Made by a program: the position numbers and the translations under genes. The notes under the pieces were generated by a model. It did not search any database, had not been told where the DNA came from, and was given only the letters and a program-made list of their open reading frames with translations. Positions 1-3,443 of a DNA stretch of 5,718 nt are shown here, one piece after another (positions within the stretch are counted from its first letter, which is position 1; each line of letters opens with the position of its first letter). Source of the DNA: Thermoplasmatales archaeon ex4484_36 (lineage in GTDB: Archaea; Thermoplasmatota; Penumbrarchaeia; Penumbrarchaeales; EX4484-36); assembly GCA_002254765.1 (NCBI GenBank), contig NJDV01000037.1, forward strand, positions 1 to 5,718. The letters run 5' to 3'.

Positions 1-678
1 TTAAACGGAACCTCCCGGGAGGAAGTGGCAGAAGGCTCCCTAAGCTTCGCCCTCAAGAACCAGGATGTTGTAAGGGGGGTACTCTTCGTCACCCGGGGAG
101 GGGGAAAGGATGCACGAAGGCTCATTGAGGGTGCCCTGGGACTGAAAGAGGGGGAGCTTATCGGACCGAGGGATCTCTCCCACCTCTTCAGACTCTCCTC
201 ACTCCTCAAGGGCTCTCCATACCCCTCAAGGCTCCCCCCAGCGGAGTATTTAAGCGGGACCATTCTTGTGAGCGACGGGGAGATGTATTCTCCTCTGGCG
301 CGTATAATCCGGTGGTGGAAACTTAAAGAGGACGTGGAGAGGCTCCTGGAGGAGGCAGAAAACACTCCACTCACGGCTTTCAGAGCACGCCTGGGGGGCA
401 TAAAACTGAAGACCAGACTTAAGCGCTACATTGAATGGGAGGAGCTCCCCAGCGGGGTGGACAGCAGGCTCTTTCTTGAAATCCTCTGGGACATTATCCA
501 ACACCCGGGGAAGGGCACAATAGCCGACCTCCTATGGCACTCCATAGCCGTGGCTCTCGTTGACCTATCGGTGGAGATCCCCCGGGAGGGGTGTCCCGCA
601 GTCGCGGTAGATGAAGACCTAAGAATAGTCCCCGTATGTGACGGACTGGATAGATACCTGAAGGAGGTAGTGAGATGA
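1..678 (+). CDS. Uncharacterised protein, first gene of the ferredoxin/GGR operon (probably 5'-partial)
   Basis: I do not recognise this protein. The reading frame is open from base 1, so the gene probably begins upstream. A GTG at 25 could start a 217-residue form, but the GGGAGG before it lies only 2 nt away, too close to be a good ribosome site, and the codons before it look coding. The product appears soluble: no signal peptide and no convincing membrane segment. Visible parts (numbered from GTG 25) are a Gly-rich stretch near residues 24-28 (TRGGGKD), a charged helical segment near 95-112 (LKEDVERLLEEAE), and a C-terminal stretch holding its only two Cys (EGCP, PVCDG). The stop codon overlaps the ferredoxin start in ATGA, so the two are probably translationally coupled. 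Conserved linkage would imply a role beside the ferredoxin or lipid reductase, but that is inference. That it is a real gene is well supported; its function is unknown. Confidence 0.75.
   Translation, partial: LNGTSREEVAEGSLSFALKNQDVVRGVLFVTRGGGKDARRLIEGALGLKEGELIGPRDLSHLFRLSSLLKGSPYPSRLPPAEYLSGTILVSDGEMYSPLARIIRWWKLKEDVERLLEEAENTPLTAFRARLGGIKLKTRLKRYIEWEELPSGVDSRLFLEILWDIIQHPGKGTIADLLWHSIAVALVDLSVEIPREGCPAVAVDEDLRIVPVCDGLDRYLKEVVR
663..668 (+). promoter_or_regulatory. Shine-Dalgarno of the ferredoxin gene
   Basis: GGAGGT lies inside the end of the upstream gene, with 6 nt between it and the ATG at 675. It fixes the ferredoxin start. It also gives the local standard for SD spacing against which the unusual starts at 3444 and 3163 can be judged. 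Confidence 0.8.
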
Positions 679-857
679 TAAGGGTAGATAAGGAGAAGTG
701 TCTCTGGTGTGGCACCTGTGTGGGCGTCTGTCCCACCCTGGCGCTCACTCTTAAAGAGACCTACGTTGAGGTTGACCATGAGAGGTGCACTCTCTGCGGG
801 ATATGCGTAAGGGCGTGTCCCGTGGGGGCCATAACCATGGAGGGGGTGGAGAAGTGA
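675..857 (+). CDS. 2[4Fe-4S] ferredoxin, likely electron donor to geranylgeranyl reductase
   Basis: A 60-residue bacterial-type ferredoxin with two complete cluster motifs: CLWCGTCVGVCP at residues 9-20 and CTLCGICVRACP at about 38-49. Each supplies three Cys in CxxCxxC spacing plus the CP cysteine that ligates the other cluster. The size is normal for a minimal 2[4Fe-4S] ferredoxin, which acts as a soluble low-potential electron carrier. The ATG at 675 overlaps the previous stop (ATGA) and is preceded by GGAGGT. Its own TGA overlaps the reductase GTG (GTGA). This tight coupling points to a dedicated partner for the flavoenzyme. From memory, Methanosarcina acetivorans has a ferredoxin gene adjacent to its geranylgeranyl reductase gene, and that ferredoxin is needed for full lipid saturation in a heterologous host. 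The family call is near certain; the partner assignment is inference from context. Confidence 0.95.
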   Translation: MIRVDKEKCLWCGTCVGVCPTLALTLKETYVEVDHERCTLCGICVRACPVGAITMEGVEK

Positions 858-2047
858 AGACCCTGAAGTACGACGTGGTGGTGGTTGGCGGCGGGCCGGC
901 TGGCAGCAGCGTCGCCCGCTACGCCGCCAGAGGCGGCGCGAAGGTTCTCATGCTGGAGAAGAGGCAGGAAGTGGGCTCCCCGGTAAGGTGCGGCGAGGGG
1001 GTATCAAAGAAGATCCTTCAGAAGATTGAGCTTGAGCCCCTGGAGAGCTGGATAGCCAATGAGGTGGCGGGGGCCAAAATCATCTCCCCCTCCGGCTCGG
1101 AGTTTGAGCTCTCCGAGGACCTCGCCGGAAACGAGACGGGATACATCATACGGAGGGACATCTTCGACAAACACCTGGCAAAGTTGGCTGCAGTGGAAGG
1201 GGCAGACATCATGGTGAAGACCACAGCAACCTCCCTCATAAAAGAGGACGGAAAGATAAAGGGGGTCCTGGCAAGGCATCTGGGCGAGGAATACAGGATA
1301 GAGGCGACAGTCACGGTGGCCGCCGACGGCTTCGAGGCCCGTCTGTCAAGGGAAGCAGGGCTGAAGACCTCCCTTAAGCTCAGGGACGTTGACATCTGCA
1401 TTCAATACGAGATGGTGGGGGTCAAGGCCGACCCGCTCTACACCGAGTTCTACGTAGGACAGGGCTACGCCCCCGGGGGCTACGTCTGGATCTTCCCCAA
1501 GAGCGAGAGGGTGGCAAACGTGGGGATCGGAGTGAACCTCATGTTCTCCGAGAGGGGGGCCACCCCAAGGAGGTACCTTGAGAAGTTCATAGCCTCCCGG
1601 GAGGACCTCAAAGGGGCTAAGATTGTGGAGATAAACGGGGGTGCGGTATCAGTGAGCATGCCCCCGGAATCTGTAACCCTCCCGGGGTTCGCCGCAGTGG
1701 GGGACTCAGCCAGGATGATTGACCCCCTAACCGGCGGCGGTGTCGTAAACGGCGCTGTTGCTGGGAGGGTTCTGGGGGAGGCCCTCGGAAGGATGGTCCA
1801 GGGCAAGCTATCCCCGGAAGAGGCCCTCGCCGAGTACGAGAAGGGCTGGAGGAAGAAGATGGAGGTCCAGCTTGCAAGGAACTACCTAGCCAAGGAGAAA
1901 CTCCTTGAGCTTACCGATGAGGAGATGAACGATCTTATTGAGGCTGTGGGTTCGATAAAACTGGAGGGGCTCTCAACGGCGGCCATCTTAAAAGCAGTGA
2001 AGGAGGCAAAACCCTCTCTGGCGGAGAAGTTCTCAGACTTCCTCTGA
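854..2047 (+). CDS. Digeranylgeranylglycerophospholipid reductase (FAD-dependent geranylgeranyl reductase family)
   Basis: A 397-residue flavoprotein, the usual size for archaeal geranylgeranyl reductases. These reduce the isoprenoid double bonds of archaeal membrane lipids at the inner face of the membrane. Visible motifs are the FAD Rossmann loop VVVVGGGPAGSS at residues 8-19 with the ribose-binding Glu at 35 (LMLEKR); the family signature PVRCGEGVS at 43-51 with its conserved Cys46; the substrate-cavity motif PGGYVWIFPK at 207-216; and the second FAD motif GDSARMIDPLTGGG at 283-296. I chose GTG 854 because it overlaps the ferredoxin stop in GTGA, has GGGGTG 5 nt upstream, and places the Rossmann strand right at the N-terminus. 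The in-frame ATG at 785 would only add residues read from inside the ferredoxin gene. It is the third gene of a coupled operon. Its 3' end overlaps the convergent ATPase gene by 15 bp. Plant-type ChlP is an alternative family member, but the context favours the archaeal lipid enzyme. Confidence 0.93.
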   Translation: MKTLKYDVVVVGGGPAGSSVARYAARGGAKVLMLEKRQEVGSPVRCGEGVSKKILQKIELEPLESWIANEVAGAKIISPSGSEFELSEDLAGNETGYIIRRDIFDKHLAKLAAVEGADIMVKTTATSLIKEDGKIKGVLARHLGEEYRIEATVTVAADGFEARLSREAGLKTSLKLRDVDICIQYEMVGVKADPLYTEFYVGQGYAPGGYVWIFPKSERVANVGIGVNLMFSERGATPRRYLEKFIASREDLKGAKIVEINGGAVSVSMPPESVTLPGFAAVGDSARMIDPLTGGGVVNGAVAGRVLGEALGRMVQGKLSPEEALAEYEKGWRKKMEVQLARNYLAKEKLLELTDEEMNDLIEAVGSIKLEGLSTAAILKAVKEAKPSLAEKFSDFL

Positions 2048-3163
2048 GCCCCTGCTCTTTATCTTCTCAAGCTCCTCCATTAGGGCCTTCTCTATTTTAT
2101 CCACAGACCTCTCAAGGGAGACGCTTTCCTCCTCTTCCGGGCGCTCCTCCACGGTGAGGGGGGGCTCATATTCAAGCCTCCTGGGTTCTAACATAACCTC
2201 CCGCAGCACGTCGTCCACAAGTTTAACCGTCATGGGGACCTCCATGAACTGGGAGTAGGCCACCACCCTATTCAAAGCCCCCAGCATCTCCCTCACATTC
2301 GCTGGGAACATTTTTGATATCTTCTCCAGAACATCCTCCGGGGGCTTCACCCCGAGCTCGGCACAGCGCAACTTCAGTATCTTCACCCTTGTCTCGTGCC
2401 CGGGGGGTTTCACGTCTAGAATGAGTCCCGCCTGGAAGCGTGAGCGCAGCCTGCTCTCCAGCTGCTCTAAAGCCACAGGGGGCCTGTCAGAGGAGAGAAC
2501 GATCTGTGCCCCCCTGCTGTAGAGCTCGTTGAAGGTGTGGAAGAACTCCATCTGGGTCTCCAACTTCCCGCTCAGGAACTGGACGTCATCTATGAGAAGA
2601 ACGTCCACCTCCCTGAACCTTTTGCGGAAGTTCTCAAGCCGGTTTAGGTCCACCGCCTTGATCATCTCGTTTATGAACCTCTCCACTGGGGCGTAGAGTA
2701 TTTTCAGGGTGGGATGGGTGTTCTTCATCTCGTTTGCTATGGCGTGCAGTAGGTGAGTCTTTCCTGTCCCCACATCTCCATATATAAAAACAGGATTGTA
2801 GACCGCTGCCGGCCTCTCGACGATATTCTTGGCCACCCTGTAGGCGAAGGCGTTGTTGGAGTCCACAAGGAAGGTGTCAAAGGTGTGCTTCGGATCAACC
2901 CCCATTAGCCTCAACTCGAGAACCGCCGAGAGGTACTCCCTGGGCGCCTCCTCCGCTGTGGCGTCCGCCTCCGCCCTCCTTCCCACGGAGCTCTTCAGCT
3001 TCTCAATTTCCACTTTGAGCTCCTCGATCCTCTTCTTGTCCTCTCTCTTCTCCTTCCGGAGGCTCTTGAGCTCTTGGAGCAGCTCCTTGAGTAACCTCTC
3101 GTCTATAGACGTCGTATCCTCCCGCCTCCTGCGGGAGCCCCGGAAGAGGTCCTTAAGGCCCGT
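2033..3163 (-). CDS. DnaA-like AAA+ ATPase with N-terminal coiled coil, lacking the DnaA-box-binding domain IV
   Basis: About 376 residues counted from the proposed ACG start at 3163. Order: basic N-terminus (MGLKDLFRG), coiled coil at about 18-60, Ala/Glu-rich linker, then a DnaA domain III core from about 90 to 325. The core has Walker A GDVGTGKTH (129-137), Walker B LLIDD (189-193), sensor 1 SSD (224-226), box VII SRLRSRF with the arginine-finger position R242, and sensor 2 NVREMLGALNRV (289-300). The resemblance to bacterial DnaA stops just after this lid. Domain IV, the helix-turn-helix that reads DnaA boxes, is missing. An acidic linker (EERPEEEE) and a short helix end the protein. All ATPase residues are present, so it should bind and hydrolyse ATP and may assemble through the coiled coil. 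Archaeal initiation uses Orc1/Cdc6, so an Hda- or DnaC-like adaptor or loader role, or a signalling role, is more plausible than initiator. The only in-frame conventional start is GTG 3274, which would add 37 residues read through apparent promoter DNA, starting with a hydrophobic, Cys-containing run unlike the rest. It remains the alternative. Confidence 0.88.
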   Translation of the reverse strand, partial: TGLKDLFRGSRRRREDTTSIDERLLKELLQELKSLRKEKREDKKRIEELKVEIEKLKSSVGRRAEADATAEEAPREYLSAVLELRLMGVDPKHTFDTFLVDSNNAFAYRVAKNIVERPAAVYNPVFIYGDVGTGKTHLLHAIANEMKNTHPTLKILYAPVERFINEMIKAVDLNRLENFRKRFREVDVLLIDDVQFLSGKLETQMEFFHTFNELYSRGAQIVLSSDRPPVALEQLESRLRSRFQAGLILDVKPPGHETRVKILKLRCAELGVKPPEDVLEKISKMFPANVREMLGALNRVVAYSQFMEVPMTVKLVDDVLREVMLEPRRLEYEPPLTVEERPEEEESVSLERSVDKIEKALMEELEKIKSRGSEEV

Positions 3164-3170
3164 TTTCCAT

Positions 3171-3179
3171 ACCTCCTTT
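3171..3179 (-). promoter_or_regulatory. Shine-Dalgarno deciding the start of the DnaA-like gene
   Basis: On the minus strand this reads AAAGGAGGT, a strong match to the archaeal anti-SD. Seven nucleotides after it comes ACG (3163-3161), in frame with the ATPase and followed by codons for GLKDLFRG, a natural-looking N-terminus. An ATG abuts the SD at 3170-3168, but it is out of frame and reaches TAA after five codons. This supports initiation here rather than at GTG 3274. Confidence 0.55.
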
Positions 3180-3209
3180 AGCTGCCTGGGTAGAAAGTCG
3201 GGTTCAAGG

Positions 3210-3222
3210 TATAAAACCGTTG
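3210..3222 (-). promoter_or_regulatory. Candidate TATA box/BRE of the DnaA-like gene
   Basis: On the minus strand TTTTATA (3216-3210) follows GCAACGG. The usual archaeal distance of about 26 bp from box centre to start site puts transcription near 3187. That gives a leader of about 23 nt holding the SD at 3171-3179. An alternative minus-strand box, AAATATTTATG, lies at 3277-3287; its transcript would begin near 3255, downstream of GTG 3274, so neither box favours that start. Confidence 0.5.
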
Positions 3223-3228
3223 CGCAAC
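3219..3228. promoter_or_regulatory. Perfect 10-bp palindrome GTTGCGCAAC, candidate operator
   Basis: GTTGCGCAAC is its own reverse complement. It lies 2 bp upstream of the minus-strand TTTTATA box, over the BRE position. A regulator bound here would block TFB/TBP at the ATPase promoter. A dimeric helix-turn-helix protein is the usual reader of such sites. The role is inferred from position only. Confidence 0.35.
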
Positions 3229-3300
3229 AATTCTCACCCCGGCTGAAAAACTGAAGGAGAAAAGAAATAACCACACATAAATATTTTCCCTGAAACAGCG

Positions 3301-3334
3301 TAATAGATTTTAAAACCCGAATAAGAGATTTTGA
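3301..3334. repeat. Pair of direct repeats TAAnAGATTTTnA spaced 21 bp, candidate operator
   Basis: TAATAGATTTTAA (3301-3313) and TAAGAGATTTTGA (3322-3334) agree at 11 of 13 positions. They start 21 bp apart, about two helical turns, so bound proteins would sit on the same face of the DNA. They lie in the AT-rich divergent intergenic region, upstream of the kinase TATA box. They could be activator or repressor sites for either gene. The region is AT-rich, so chance similarity is possible. Confidence 0.35.
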
Positions 3335-3352
3335 CGTGGGATGATAATAATC

Positions 3353-3368
3353 CGCAAAAGCTTATATA
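3353..3368 (+). promoter_or_regulatory. Archaeal BRE/TATA promoter of the histidine kinase gene
   Basis: CGCAAAAG followed by CTTATATA is a near-consensus archaeal BRE plus TATA box. Transcription would begin about 26 bp beyond the box centre, near 3391. This gives a leader of about 53 nt before the proposed start at 3444. The leader contains an eight-codon ATG frame (3421-3447) and the strong SD at 3432-3440. This element is the clearest sign in non-coding DNA that the organism is an archaeon. Confidence 0.7.
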
Positions 3369-3431
3369 CACATAACCTTAATGTGAGCTCAGCCAATAAC
3401 ATATTCCTAGTAGAGAAGAGATGAGCCTGCG

Positions 3432-3440
3432 GGAGGTGAT
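3432..3440 (+). promoter_or_regulatory. Extended Shine-Dalgarno deciding the start of the histidine kinase
   Basis: GGAGGTGAT can pair over 9 bases with the 16S rRNA 3' end (AUCACCUCC). The GGAGGT core ends 6 nt before ATA 3444, the same spacing as at the ferredoxin ATG. The kinase frame has an in-frame TAG at 3411 and no ATG, GTG or TTG between it and the first PAS domain. ATA 3444 is therefore the best-placed start. ATT 3441 is adjacent but too close to the SD. Confidence 0.6.
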
Positions 3441-3443
3441 ATT

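Noticed and set aside
785..853. N-terminal extension of the reductase from ATG 785
   Set aside because: It is read from inside the ferredoxin gene in another frame, gives a low-complexity His/Gly-rich stretch, and the GTG at 854 has a proper stop-start overlap and SD.
2097..2105. Perfect bacterial DnaA box TTATCCACA
   Set aside because: It is a single copy inside the coding end of the DnaA-like gene (codons for VDKI). There is no cluster or AT-rich unwinding region, and the encoded protein lacks domain IV. Chance is the simplest reading.
2853..3254. Plus-strand frame of 133 codons opposite the DnaA-like coiled coil
   Set aside because: The Ser/Leu-rich translation is typical of an antisense shadow of Glu/Lys-rich coding sequence; it has no SD or recognisable motif.
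3164..3274. Coding extension of the DnaA-like protein to GTG 3274
   Set aside because: It lacks a well-placed SD, crosses a TATA box and palindrome, and has unlike composition. It is kept only as the alternative start.
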